From Acanthochlamys bracteata (taxonomy: Eukaryota > Streptophyta > Magnoliopsida > Pandanales > Velloziaceae): 64,000 nucleotides of DNA. This document shows, in pieces, positions 32,240-43,244 of this stretch. Where the stretch lies: contig CM034127.1 in NCBI GenBank assembly GCA_019914995.1, positions 10,478,001 to 10,542,000 on the forward strand, in the 5' to 3' direction. Both the position numbers and the translations under genes were made by a program. A model generated the notes under the pieces. It searched no databases and had not been told where the DNA came from. It saw nothing but the letters and a program-made list of their open reading frames with translations. Positions within the stretch are counted from its first letter, which is position 1; every line of letters begins with the position of its first letter.

Positions 32240-34145
32240 TGTTTTGCCTAATATTTTTGCGTACATCAAATGTTGTGTCCATTTATACAGGGGAGGAGCA
32301 TACACACTCCCCTCCTATCCACACTCCGCCGCACTTTCTTCACAACCGTTCGGATCATTCATTAAAAACGCATGTTGAATCACAACTATATATCGGATCA
32401 TTTTGAAAAAGGAGTGCATGAGTGTATATAAAGGGAGGAGCTATATATCCTCCATATATATATATATATATATACTTTACTTTTCTTGTCTAAACTAACA
32501 TGTAGAAAACTTCTAAAAAAATTAGTTCTTTTGCTTCGCTTATTTCTGTGTCCATTTACTACTATTGATTCCAATTAATATACATGCATGTCACTTGTAG
32601 TGCAAAACAATTTTGCTGGAAAATCTGGATGAAATCAAACAATTTGGAAACTTTGATCAAGTATGGTGCTATTGCCAGTAATGATACGTACTCATCTGTC
32701 TATTTAGAGTTAGAGGCAAATTAACATGTCACTATGTAAGGACCTACAGTTTGATTAACTTAACAAGAAAACTGCAGATGAGCTATCGTATAATTCTTGC
32801 CTTTACGACAAAGGCAAACATCATACGATGCATAGTTTCTTATGACTTTTTGGTTTTGGGTGGTTTCTCATTTATTAGCAAGTTGAAGTCCGCAACAACT
32901 AAGAGTGTAATAAACCATGAAATATGCAAGCTCATTGGTTCAATAAATGAGCTGTATAAGTTAAAAAATAACTATTCCTAGACGTTATGTATATAACCTT
33001 CAGATGAATATAATATCACAGTATTAATTGCAAATTATCTGTGCCATTTAATAGCGGAACAAAGTTTTACAAGTTTCCAAAACTATATCAAAGTTTTAAG
33101 TTTTACAACTTGCTCTGAATGCCCAACGCATTGCAATTAACATGTATTTATTCCCAGTATAACTTAAATTTAACAAACTAAGCTCTGATACGGCTGCTGC
33201 TGGCCATCAGAATTCAATCTGGCCAAAGTTTCTGCAGAGAACTAATCAGCAGTTGATGGGCCCCTGTAGCATTGATCTTGATCAGCGGAGCGCTCTCTTC
33301 ACTGCATAAGGTCTGATAACGTCTTCTGATTTCGCTGTTGCAGTTAATGGACCTGTGTGTACCATTTTCTCCATATCTTCCCATGACAGAGTTGTTGGAG
33401 GGTGGTTTGAAGGGCAGAGGCCGACATAGAAGGCTACTGCGGAGATAGCAAACACAATAAGAGCCTGAGTAGACGTTGAAATAAATTCAAGTACTGCTCT
33501 TACTTAGGACAGAGGCACTATTGTTGGTCTTGTACTAACACAATAATGATGTACTAGATTCAATTAAAAATTCGAGAATTATAAAACATTGACAGCATAT
33601 GCACAATTTCAGATAACAATAGGAGCTGTACTATAGCCTTTTAAACGATCCAAATGTTTGATGTTGAAGGCTTTCCCCATTAAATTAGTAGTTACGTTAA
33701 TTGACTCTAAAGCTAGCGAAGCACCAAATACCAATCAGAGACGTTTCAGTTGGCTTCACCAAAAGTTTTAAACCAAAAAGTGAAACATAAGTGTTTCTCC
33801 AAAAATAAGAAAAGAAGAATGAAATATAAGTAAGAATTTTAATTTTGACTGCATAATTAATTTTGATTTTAAACTCTGTTGATTTTGAGCTAGTGGTCCA
33901 AGTGAACTGATCTCTTTCCAATCTCTGCACTTCAATCTATCCGTTGTTCTGCCCTGTTCAGAACTAAAGCTTTTCTTTATTCGTTTTTTCATTCTTTACT
34001 TGCAATGAGCCAGGTCTTCTTTTTCAATGTTCCTGTTCAACAAATTAAATAAATACCACAGTGATGATCCTTCATCCACGACTTCAAATTCAATTTCATT
34101 TCTTTTGCTGATCAAGCTAAGACAAACATACCGTACCATCTAACC
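32240..34145. other. Intergenic DNA before the DUF4220 gene
   Basis: Around 32287-32455 two related words (GGGGAGGAGCATACACACTC and GGAGTGCATGAGTG then GGGAGGAGC) frame a 165 bp block ending in (TA)n at 32456-32475, possibly another small TA-targeting element. At 33190-33480 a GC-richer stretch has minus-strand protein-like coding (ALIVFAISAVAFYVGLCPS, TLSWEDMEK), perhaps a gene remnant. Nothing else could be supported. Confidence 0.45.
33190..33480 (-). pseudogene. Possible minus-strand gene remnant
   Basis: Read on the minus strand from 33480, about 75 codons are open with a hydrophobic start (ALIVFAISAVAFYVGLCPS) and a following LSWEDMEK segment, then stops. There is loose resemblance to the N-terminus of the RING-H2 copies (FYIGLYPS, then PSWSDVF), but no RING domain is present. 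Family not established. Confidence 0.25.
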
Positions 34146-36152
34146 ATGGAGGCCTACGGAAACATTCTCAAAACATTGCAAAAGTGGGAGATCCCAGTTC
34201 TGGTCCTCACCAGTCTCTTCATGCAAATACTTCTAACTATCTTCGCTGACCGACGAAGACGTACCCATTCCGGTGGCCGCCACCTACTCATCTGGCTTTC
34301 TTATCTCAGCGGTGTTTGGGTTGCGGAATACTCACTTGGTAATCTATCAGGCAACAAGTGCCATTCTGAAAATCCCAATGGGATGCTCGCAACTTGGGGC
34401 CCTTTTCTTCTGCTTCACCTCGGTGGACCAGACACAATCACATCCTTCTCCGTTGACGACAACGAGTTATGGCTCCGAAGCCTCTTTGCTTTTCTCGCTG
34501 AGGTTGCCATGGTTACTTATGTGTTTTACAAATCGTTACCTAAGGCAAGCTTCCTTTTGCCTGCCATCCTTGTCTTCGTCTCTGGCTTCCTCAAATGCGT
34601 TGAAAGAACGGTAGCACTCTGGTCCTCAAGCACCGAGCGTCTACGGGTATCCATTATACCTTCCCGCGGTTCTCGCAGCAAAAGCTACTCCGAGCTACAT
34701 CAGGAATTCATGTTTAAGTATCGGTATGTATTCCCTAGGGCCGACAGTATCCGCAACCACGGTGGAATCTTGGACGATGAGCAGGTCCTCTCCGTCGCTT
34801 ACCACTCTTTCCGAATCTTTTGGCAACTTTTCATTGACCTCCATGTAAGCGACATGCAAGTTAAGCTAGTCAGACCAATCCTTTTCGCTGTCAGTGCCGT
34901 TCAGGTGTTTAGGCTCATCGACATTGAGCTTTTCTTTATGTATGAGATGTTACATACAAAGGCAACGGTGTTGCATATGAGTCGAACTGGTATTATACTC
35001 CGGCTCCTAGCCTTCTGCTTTTTCATCACGGCATTCGTGTTTTTTCTGCTTGCTGACAAGTATGGGCACTCCACAATTAACACAAGCGTTACCTTGGTGC
35101 TCTTTGGTGGCACCCTTGCTCTGGAGATATACTCATTAGTTCAGTTACTTCTCTCAGAGTGGACAATTGTTCAATTGCAAGACCGCAAATATAAGAAATT
35201 GTCTAAAACAATTTATAGCATTGCAACCTCCCTAGGAGACCACAGAGCACCGAGATGGTCCAACTTCATGTCGCAGTACAATCTAATCCAACTCTGCGTC
35301 AAAGACAAGCCTACGACAACCATGAACAAGATTGCCTCTGCGCTTGGCGTCAAAGATAGATTGCATTATTTTCTATACACTGGCCGAACACAAGTTAATG
35401 ACAACTTGAAAGAACTCATCTGCAACGAGCTTGGCGAGAAGCTCTGGACCACGCAAGAAGTAGATTCTCAAATCGTTGGCAACTTCAGGGGTGAATGGGC
35501 ACTTAAGTACCATAACATCAGATACTTCAACGAGCTCGGTTGGAGCGTTACCGGGGAGTTCGACCAAAGCATTCTCATATGGCACATTGCTACAGAACTA
35601 TGCTACTATGAGTTGGAGTCTGACCATGTCCTAATGGAAAACAGGAAGGCCGTCCTAATAGAGAACGCCAAGGCCATTTCAGAATACATGTTTTCGTTGT
35701 TGATTTCTCGCCCTTTTATGCTTCCACCAAACATAGGGCTGGTCAGGTATAGCGACGCTTTTGCAGTAATCAACACCATCTTTAGCAACAAAGAATGGCC
35801 AGACACAATGAGAGAAGCTTGTGATAAAATCAAAGCAGACTTTGGCCCATCAGTTATCTCTTTAGAAGCCCGCGACGAAGGAGACAGCAGGAAAGTTGTC
35901 CACTACGGAGTCAAGCTCTGGAAACAGTTGATGGAGATCATAAGCCCGACTGAGAGATGGGAAGTCATGTCGAGTGTGTGGGTTGAGATGTTGTGTTATG
36001 CTGCAGGGAAATGCCGAGGCAGCCTTCATGCTAAACAGCTCAGCGCCGGCGGTGAGCTGCTGTCCCATGTTTGGTTTCTTATGAGTCATTTAGGCATTGG
36101 GGAGAAGTACAGATTTGAACCTGCTCCAGCTGCAGTATTTACTCGGCAGTGA
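34146..36152 (+). CDS. DUF4220/DUF594 multi-pass membrane protein
   Basis: Intronless, 668 residues, full length for the family. The N-terminal DUF4220 domain has hydrophobic helices near residues 16-34, 46-64, 113-128, 135-149, 283-303 and 314-335. It carries the hallmark block WGPFLLLHLGGPDTITSF with DNELWLR at about 84-111. The C-terminal DUF594 domain shows FDQSILIWHIATELCYY at about 472 and HAKQLSAGGELLSHVWF at about 628. Family function is unknown; the genes often occur in clusters and vary between species. The start is the first ATG in frame, a few bases after ACCATCTAACC. GC content and codon use are higher than in the flanks, as expected for a real gene. It stands alone here, without a tandem copy. 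Confidence 0.93.
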   Translation: MEAYGNILKTLQKWEIPVLVLTSLFMQILLTIFADRRRRTHSGGRHLLIWLSYLSGVWVAEYSLGNLSGNKCHSENPNGMLATWGPFLLLHLGGPDTITSFSVDDNELWLRSLFAFLAEVAMVTYVFYKSLPKASFLLPAILVFVSGFLKCVERTVALWSSSTERLRVSIIPSRGSRSKSYSELHQEFMFKYRYVFPRADSIRNHGGILDDEQVLSVAYHSFRIFWQLFIDLHVSDMQVKLVRPILFAVSAVQVFRLIDIELFFMYEMLHTKATVLHMSRTGIILRLLAFCFFITAFVFFLLADKYGHSTINTSVTLVLFGGTLALEIYSLVQLLLSEWTIVQLQDRKYKKLSKTIYSIATSLGDHRAPRWSNFMSQYNLIQLCVKDKPTTTMNKIASALGVKDRLHYFLYTGRTQVNDNLKELICNELGEKLWTTQEVDSQIVGNFRGEWALKYHNIRYFNELGWSVTGEFDQSILIWHIATELCYYELESDHVLMENRKAVLIENAKAISEYMFSLLISRPFMLPPNIGLVRYSDAFAVINTIFSNKEWPDTMREACDKIKADFGPSVISLEARDEGDSRKVVHYGVKLWKQLMEIISPTERWEVMSSVWVEMLCYAAGKCRGSLHAKQLSAGGELLSHVWFLMSHLGIGEKYRFEPAPAAVFTRQ

Positions 36153-36547
36153 CTAGATAACTAGTGTGCCTTATTTCAACAATCTCTGTACTTTTAAATT
36201 TAGGTTTGTTCAAGAGAGTGAATCCAACTGGTACCACTAAATATCTTTTGAGCGTCTCTTTGTAGGACAGATATGGAATATAAATATTTGAAGATGAAAA
36301 TGGTACTCAGAAATCATGGCAATGGGATCAAAGGTTCAACTCCATTCGGTTTCACACCTGTTCAGACCCAAAGAATATCACGTGCTCCGTGGTTACGGAA
36401 GGTCGACCTTTTAATCCCTTCTCTTAAAAACAAGCATCAACAGAAACCAGAACTTAGATGAAATAAGTAGCGGCAGTACAAAACAAACTGTTAATTAACA
36501 AATGCTTCTTTGTTTGCGTCACTTCGTTTCTTTCTTCCTTTCGATCA
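36153..36547. other. 3' flank of the DUF4220 gene and spacer
   Basis: Probable 3' UTR and spacer before the TTG1-like pseudogene. No coding feature supported. Confidence 0.4.
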
Positions 36548-37842
36548 ATGGAGAACCCGAATGCCTACACCTACAACTCCCCCTACCCAATCTACTCAAT
36601 GGCTTTCTCTCAACCACCATCCACCACCGCCGCTCCTCTCCGCCTCGCCATCGGCAGCTTCATCGAAGGCCCAACAAACCACATCTCGGTTCTCACCTTC
36701 GATAACATTGATTCCTTCTCGTTCCCTTGTGCCCCTCCATCTCTTCCCTCACCCTGCTACAAAACTCATGTTTCATCCATGAACCCTTCTCTTCTCGCTT
36801 CATCAGTGACCGTCTCGGATCTGATCTCTTGCTTCTGATTCAAAGAGTGGAGATTCCCATTTGATTCTATCTAGTTGAAATCCTGTAGCGAGTACTGCGC
36901 TCCGCTGACGGCGTTCGATTGGAACGAGTTGCAGCCGCGGCGGATTGGGACGTGCTCGATTGATACGACCTGTACGGTCTGCGATATGGACCGGTGTGCG
37001 GTTGAGACTCAGTTTGTTGAGATTTCAACTTAAAACTAGGCAGGCCCGGATTAGTAACTCCTAGGAGCTCAGAATGATCCCAATGAATTAGCTAACTTAG
37101 AAATAGACTAGTACGCTTTGAGTTGGACCAATTTAGATTCTGATTAGTGTTCTTAGTAAGTCAAATTCTTCAATAATCGCACATTATCTGAATGAAAAAA
37201 TAGACATGTGTATATGTTATCTGCTAATTCATAAATAATTAGCCAATTATTTTAGCTCCGAGTATCCGATCTACACGTTCGATTGCGCATGGTAAGGAAG
37301 TTTATGGTACGGCTTCGAGCGAAGCAGGTTAGCAGGGTTTTTGCTTCTGTTTTTGCTGATGGATCGGTGAGGATTATCTATCTGAGGGATAAAGTGCATT
37401 CGGCGATTGTTTATAAGAGCCCTGCCAGACACACCACTGCTGCGGTTAGCTTGGAGAAAAACAGATTTGAGATATATGGCGACAACATTGATGGATTCCA
37501 GTAAGGTGATTGTGTTGGATATTCAGTTGCCTGTCCTGCTATGCCGATTGCAGAGTTGCTGCGCGACACAGCTGCAGTCAATGCTGATGCGTGGGCACTG
37601 CAAAGTGGAAGGCACCTTTGCTCTGCTGAGGATGATGAGCAGGCTCTGATATGGGACCTGCCGAATTCTTCTGGTTGAACTGGTGCTGGGGCTGGGGGTG
37701 GTGGTTTGGTAGGAGGGGATGGGATTGATCTGGCACTTGTTTATAGTGCTCCGTCTGAGATTAAGCAGCTGCAATGGTCGGCAGCATACCCGCATGGGAT
37801 TGGAATCGCTTTTGCGAACAAGGTCCAGTTCCTGAGAGTCTG
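36548..37842 (+). pseudogene. TTG1: TTG1-like WD40 repeat protein, decayed
   Basis: Pieces of a TTG1/AN11-type WD40 protein lie in order. An N-terminus runs from the ATG at 36548 (TYNSPYPIYSMAFS, LRLAIGSFIEG). Then comes [19 protein letters not shown] and [13 protein letters not shown] (36885-37012), [12 protein letters not shown] and [11 protein letters not shown] (from about 37335), [19 protein letters not shown] (37480-37530), and the C-terminal [14 protein letters not shown] ending near 37842. Frames change several times, segments are missing after the N-terminus, and about 240 bases of unrelated AT-rich DNA split the gene at 37013-37280. The homologous gene is a scaffold of the MYB-bHLH-WD40 complex for anthocyanin and epidermal cell fate. 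This copy cannot make it. Confidence 0.8.
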
Positions 37843-37967
37843 AGCATGCCAGTTCAGGGTGTGACCTCCTTGGTGGAATTGATTGTTTGTTTATGTGAAT
37901 GCGACTATATAAGTCAAGATAGTCTTGTGCATATCATATTTGGTATCTTATCTAAAAAGGAGCGTTT

Positions 37968-38200
37968 GCCAAAAAGTTCTCCAAAAATAATTTTAAAATT
38001 TTTTATTTTATATTTTAAAGTATTTTTTATAAGTATTTAAAAAATTTATTTAAAAATTTAGAAATTATAAAAAAATTCTACATAATAAATTTTTATATTA
38101 TTTATTATTATTATTTTTTTAAATAAAAAATAAAAATATCATCCGTTCTAAATAAACTTTATTTCAAAAATATTTCCTAACGATTTTTAGACACTCGAGT
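37968..38200. repeat. AT-rich MITE, GCGTTTG-ended
   Basis: Begins GAGCGTTTGCC and ends near TAGACACTC, with an A/T core sharing long runs with the other members. It directly abuts a second member at 38208. Confidence 0.45.
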
Positions 38201-38207
38201 TTGCTTT

Positions 38208-38420
38208 AAGCGTTTGACAGAATCTATTCTAAAATAGCTCTTTTATTTTCTATTTTATATTTTAAATATATATTTTTTATAAATATTTAGAAATTTTATT
38301 TAAAATTTAAAAAATATAAAAAAAATTTACAAATTAAAATTATTTTTATAGAATAAAAAAATAAAAATATTTTATATTTTATAAAAATTTTATTTCAAAA
38401 ATACTTCCACACGTTCCATA
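38208..38420. repeat. AT-rich MITE, GCGTTTG-ended
   Basis: Begins TAAGCGTTTGACAG and ends CACACGTTCCATA, with an A/T core like the neighbouring copy. Lies head to tail with 37968-38200. Confidence 0.45.
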
Positions 38421-38924
38421 GAGTCTTGTGTTAATAATTGAGAGACAGTAAAATAAAATGTTGGTTTGTGAAGAGTAATACACTGGCAATTATTCGCTCT
38501 TTAATGTGTTGGCTGCCTTCACTAAATTAGGGAGCAGATCTAGTTGGAAATACTCGAGATTGAAAATTAAACTGAGGATGAGTGTGATTTTTCAATTTTT
38601 TTTGTTGCATTTAAAATTCATTTTGGGCATCCTTTTTCTTCAGCTTAGAATTTTTTTAGACTTTAGCGAAGGATTAATTTTCCCAACGCTGCTAATGAGG
38701 GATTTTATCGACATTCTACAATCAGTTCTTTTCCAGGACAGAAATTTATGCCCATACCCCTAGGCTGACTCATGATTGTTGGATATCATTTCTTCTCTTA
38801 ATAAACTTGTTACTTTCGATTCGTGTACATGTGTGACCCTGTGTATTCGTCTGTGTTTGTGCGCGTGTGAGGAGATGCATGAGTGGGTCATGGGTGTGTG
38901 TGCTTTTTGATATAGCCGTAAGAA
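38421..38924. other. Unassigned spacer with a GT-rich run
   Basis: An open frame of 85 codons (38506-38763) is leucine/phenylalanine-rich and resembles no family. A (GT)-rich stretch lies near 38825-38905. No gene supported. Confidence 0.4.
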
Positions 38925-39670
38925 TCGAACCCGGCATTGAACACAAAAATTATCCGAATTATAATTTTCGAATCAAACCATCGGATCAATAATATTAAAA
39001 TATTTTAATTAATAATTATTATTATTATAGTAAAAAGTTTACTGTTAATAATAATATCAATAATAATAGCAACAGCAATTATAACAAAAAATTAAAATAT
39101 TTTTATTATGGCATTATTATTAACAATAATATCAATAACAATCACAGTAAAAATTGAAATATTGCCACCACCAATAATAATAATAACAACTAAAATTTAT
39201 AATGATAAATATTTAAATAAATTAAAAAATTAGAAAAAGATAAAACTATAAAATAGATAAATTATAAAAGAGATATAACTAACTTTTTTAGGTATACATA
39301 TTTGAGTCTAAATATTTTACAATATAAAAATCACTAATAATTGATATTTATAAATAAGACATAATCAATTATATTTTTGCATTATCATATTCAATGCAAA
39401 ATCTAAACTACATATCATTTTTCAATATAGGAATATTAATAATTATCAATTTAAATATATCATCAATTTAAAATATTTTAGTTAATTTTTTTAAAAATTT
39501 TCAATCCGGTTTGACCCGGGCATGTGGGTTGACAGAGTCGAAACGGGTCAAAACGAGTTAAATCGGATCGAAACAGATCAATTGCACAAACGATTTTTTT
39601 ACAAATTCGGATCGGTTTACTGTGCGGATCGATGATTTTCGGATCAACCCGAACGGATCGGTCCGGAATT
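38925..39670. repeat. hAT-like non-autonomous repeat, member 1
   Basis: Ends are rich in GAACCCGG, CGGATC and GACCCGG words in opposite orientations around an AT-rich interior. Much of the second half aligns with 48722-49195 (ATTATCATATTCAATGCAAA, AAATCTAAACTACATAT, then a CGGATC-rich tail). Exact termini not defined. Confidence 0.45.
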
Positions 39671-42660
39671 TGACTCTTTTTGGTTGGTTTGATGATATTT
39701 GATTAAAATTTTCAATTCTTTATTATTTAATTTTTAATTTTATACTTTAATAAATATTTTATAAATTTAGTTTTAAGAAATTTAAAAATATTTATTTTAA
39801 AAAAGCTTTTTTTAAAGTTACTTTCAAATATCTCTGATTCGTCTTTCAATCAATCACAAGTCTATCAACGCATTATTTAATGGTCCATTCACTATTCGCA
39901 TGCAAATTCTTTGATGGAGAAAGACCTGCTTATGCAAGTTGTTATGTTTCCATGATCTCTTTTTAAAATTTTCAGCACTAGAATTTTGTTAAAGTTCTAT
40001 TTGGGATAAATTGTGTGCATTGCCTTCAAGGCTTATACGCTTCGCCTGGGAAGTATAAGAAAAAACAAGAAGATTGGTGTTGTGAAAATCCAGTCAATAG
40101 GTTACACAATTGAAGTTTCTATATCTACTCCGGCTAATTTAACTCTCAAATAATGCATGAAACTGGATTTCGTATTCTGAGCGCAACAATCCATGTCAAG
40201 CTAGGATTTGGACCTGAAGCATGTCAATAATCTTGGTATCAAAACCATATACACGATCTAGTGGTAAGATGGTCGATTTCTATTTATTAAGATGATGTGA
40301 GAAACCTGCAGAAGTCCCAACTAATTAACAAATTGCTTGTCCAAATTAAAGGGGACATATGAAATACAAATAAACTTAAATGTTAATAAACAAATTCCAG
40401 GAGGCAAGAATTTGGCAGGTCTTATCTTTTTTCTTTAAATTGTTAGATAATATTTGGCTAAATTTTTTAACTCCTTTTCATTGTAATTTTTTATTTCACA
40501 TTTTTTATTAAATTTTATACAATATTTTACAAAATTTTTTTAAAATTTAAGAACTATAAAAAAACTCTACATAGATAGAACTTATTGTTTATAATTATTT
40601 TTTAGGTAAAAAAATAACGCTTACTTTAAAAAAAATTTTAGACACTCTTTATTTCTGAAAATTTTATTTAGAAGTACTCCCAAACATCATCTATATAAGT
40701 GAATGATTATTATGGTAGAGAGTTAACTGGCAAAAACTGTTTAGTCGAACAAGGTATGCAGAGTGGTAGATGAATCCATTTGCTGCTAGCAAGTTGGTAA
40801 AAATGTGATCCATTGATTCCTTAAAGTTGTTTGAAATGAGTTATTTTCAATTTTGGCAGTGAGGGTGTATGAGAGTTATTGTTTTTGTTAATAGCGAGCT
40901 AGATTTCTGTATATGCGGCTTTCTTTGTTGAAGGAAGACCGCCGCAGTCTTTGATGATGACTGCTATAGAACAAAAAAGGAAATTTTGTGACTTGCGTTT
41001 ATCTTTTACAGCACATTGGCTCTAACATTTCATGTTTCTACGTAGAGCTGCTTAAAACCTAAATGACGTGAGAACTTCTCATAACTGTAAAATTAATTTA
41101 AGTGCACTGTGGCTATTATGCACTTAAAATGATGATGGACAAATTTGGTTTAATAAGTATCCAGAGAAGGATGCTTTAGGATTCAGATCAATCTTTCTTT
41201 TCTTCTGCATTAGATGATTCCTCCATCCGAGGGTCTGTTCTGATACATTTAACTGAATCCATGGGCAGATGGGTGTTTAGTCTGCATAAAATTAAACTAA
41301 CATGAGAATCGTTTTTAGGATACTTTTGTTGAAATTCTGTAAGAAAGCTGCATATCACATTCTCCAACAATTAAATTTCTGGTAGGTACATAATAATGTA
41401 AATGACTAACTGAATTTATTGTTGCTGTCTACCTTGCATAACAAAGTAGGAGACGTTCATACAATATCAAATATGTATCTTAATTATGCAGTGTGGCTTG
41501 CTCATTGGAGGTTATTAGTTGGAGAATGTGAATCACAATTTCAAGTTACAAGAGTCTTGTTTCAGTTTAGCCAACAAATATGATGAAAATGATGCAAGAT
41601 ATTGCAAGTATTTCTCTCCACTTTGATTTTTTAGACATGTAGCACTCCTTCGTCTTATGCATTGGTTATTGTTATTAAGAAGTTACAATTTTTGTGTAGG
41701 ATCGAATCTCAAAATAAAATATTAGCCAATTATGAGTTAGCAACTCCCACTAATTAGCCAATATAAAATTATTAATTGGTCGTAGGTTGTTAAGCCAATT
41801 AAATAAGACCCAATTTGGTCTAGACTAAGATGATTAATTAGCCTACGTTTAAATTAACTAATTTATATTTTATTTATTTGAACACCATCCCAACCTTCTA
41901 CCTACTAACTAGGAGTTAATCCAACAAACTAATTCACTTTCACTCGGGCCAATTTGGCCCTTCAAGCTACTAATCCTACTTGGCCTAACTTGAACGGACA
42001 ATACTTGGTAACTAAAACAGGCAAGCATTGTCTTGTTGGGTAATCAAAGTGCTGATATATGAGAGGTTTCGCTGCATAACCAATGATGACAGAAGAATTT
42101 TACCTTTCTGTGCTAGTTATCTAGAGTCATCTATTTCTAGAGTTATCTACTTGTTCAATTCAGAAGGATTGTTGATTATTATTTAAACGCTTGGCGAGGT
42201 ATGCAAGTCACACAACTACTAGTTACTGAAAGAAGTTCAGCAAGATTGCCTCAGTTTTTCGAAGTTTAATAACCTGAGGTTCTTTGTGATGTGAAATTCC
42301 TAGAGGAAGGCTTTCCACTTCTACCCAGGTCAGTTTCCAATGTGTATATTATCAACTTTCTTAGATCTGTTTTATGTTTGAGCATCTTTACCATCGCCTC
42401 GTTGTTTCTTTGTATTATCACCTTATAATCTGCTTATTGGGTTTTGTATTTTCCTTTTCTGGAGCATTCTCTTGTCATATCTGAAAACCGTTTATTGATC
42501 AACGATCTGATAAATGGATGAACAGCAATGGAAAGTTTGTGAACCCTTTCTTTGGAAATTTACATTCGGTTTAGAATGGATTCTCTATTTTCCATCATGT
42601 ATAGATTGCTATCTTGACATTTAGAGAGTAGCTAATCCTTTTCAAGAGTTATAACATAGT
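39671..42660. other. Intergenic, repeat-rich, no gene supported
   Basis: A possible AT-rich MITE lies at about 40440-40690 (ending CCCAAACATC). At 40234-40265 CTTGGTATCAAAACCA resembles a decayed tRNA-Met primer-binding site. Between 41710 and 42000 the words TTAGCCAAT and CCAATT recur. No reading frame has recognisable similarity. Confidence 0.45.
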
Positions 42661-42664
42661 TCGA

Positions 42665-42923
42665 GGGGGCGTTTGAGATTGCTTATGAAATAGAACTTTT
42701 CTAAAATGAAGGATATTTTGTTCTTTTTGAAAAACGAGCTCTATTTTTTTACTTCTAAAAAAATAATAAAAATATGCAATAAAAAGATCTCACTCCGTAA
42801 AATTTTTCTACAATTTTTAAATTTTTAAATAATTTTTTTATATATTTATAAAATATATATTAAAAAATATGAAATGTGAAAAAGTTAATAAACAACTTAC
42901 GGTAAGCTGTGCCAAACACCCCC
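42665..42923. repeat. AT-rich MITE with clear GGGGYGTTTG ends
   Basis: The left end GGGGGCGTTTGAGATTGCTT and the complement of the right end GGGGTGTTTGGCACAGCTTA form imperfect terminal inverted repeats of about 20 bases. The interior is A/T-rich and non-coding. The best preserved member of its family in this window. Confidence 0.65.
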
Positions 42924-42955
42924 TGAGTCAGTCCACTTCCTTGTAGTGACTCTAG

Positions 42956-43240
42956 GGGCGTGTTTCAAATGAGTGGAACTCTACTTTCTCCCGTCAGAAT
43001 TGAAGTTCCACTCACTTTTTTTGTTTCAATTACAAATAGAACTGAGAATTCGAATTTCCAGTTCTATACAAATGGAACTCAAGTTCTACTATATTTCTTT
43101 TTTTCAATTCACTTCCAACCCACTTCGACAATCAATTAAAACATAAAAACTAAACTTCACTTTCAATTTATTTTTCAAAAAATTTTATTTTTTATTTTTC
43201 ACTTTCACGTAACTCAGTTACGGGCATTTGAAACACGCCC
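42956..43240. repeat. MITE with GGGCGTGTTTCAAATG terminal repeats
   Basis: The left end GGGCGTGTTTCAAATG is repeated exactly, inverted, as CATTTGAAACACGCCC at the right end. 285 bp, non-coding. It aligns over its whole length with a more degraded copy at 60777-61056. No target duplication could be recognised. Confidence 0.75.
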
Positions 43241-43244
43241 AAAA

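Noticed and set aside
34273-34614. 113-codon frame within the DUF4220 gene
   Set aside because: Shadow frame of a strongly supported 668-residue protein.
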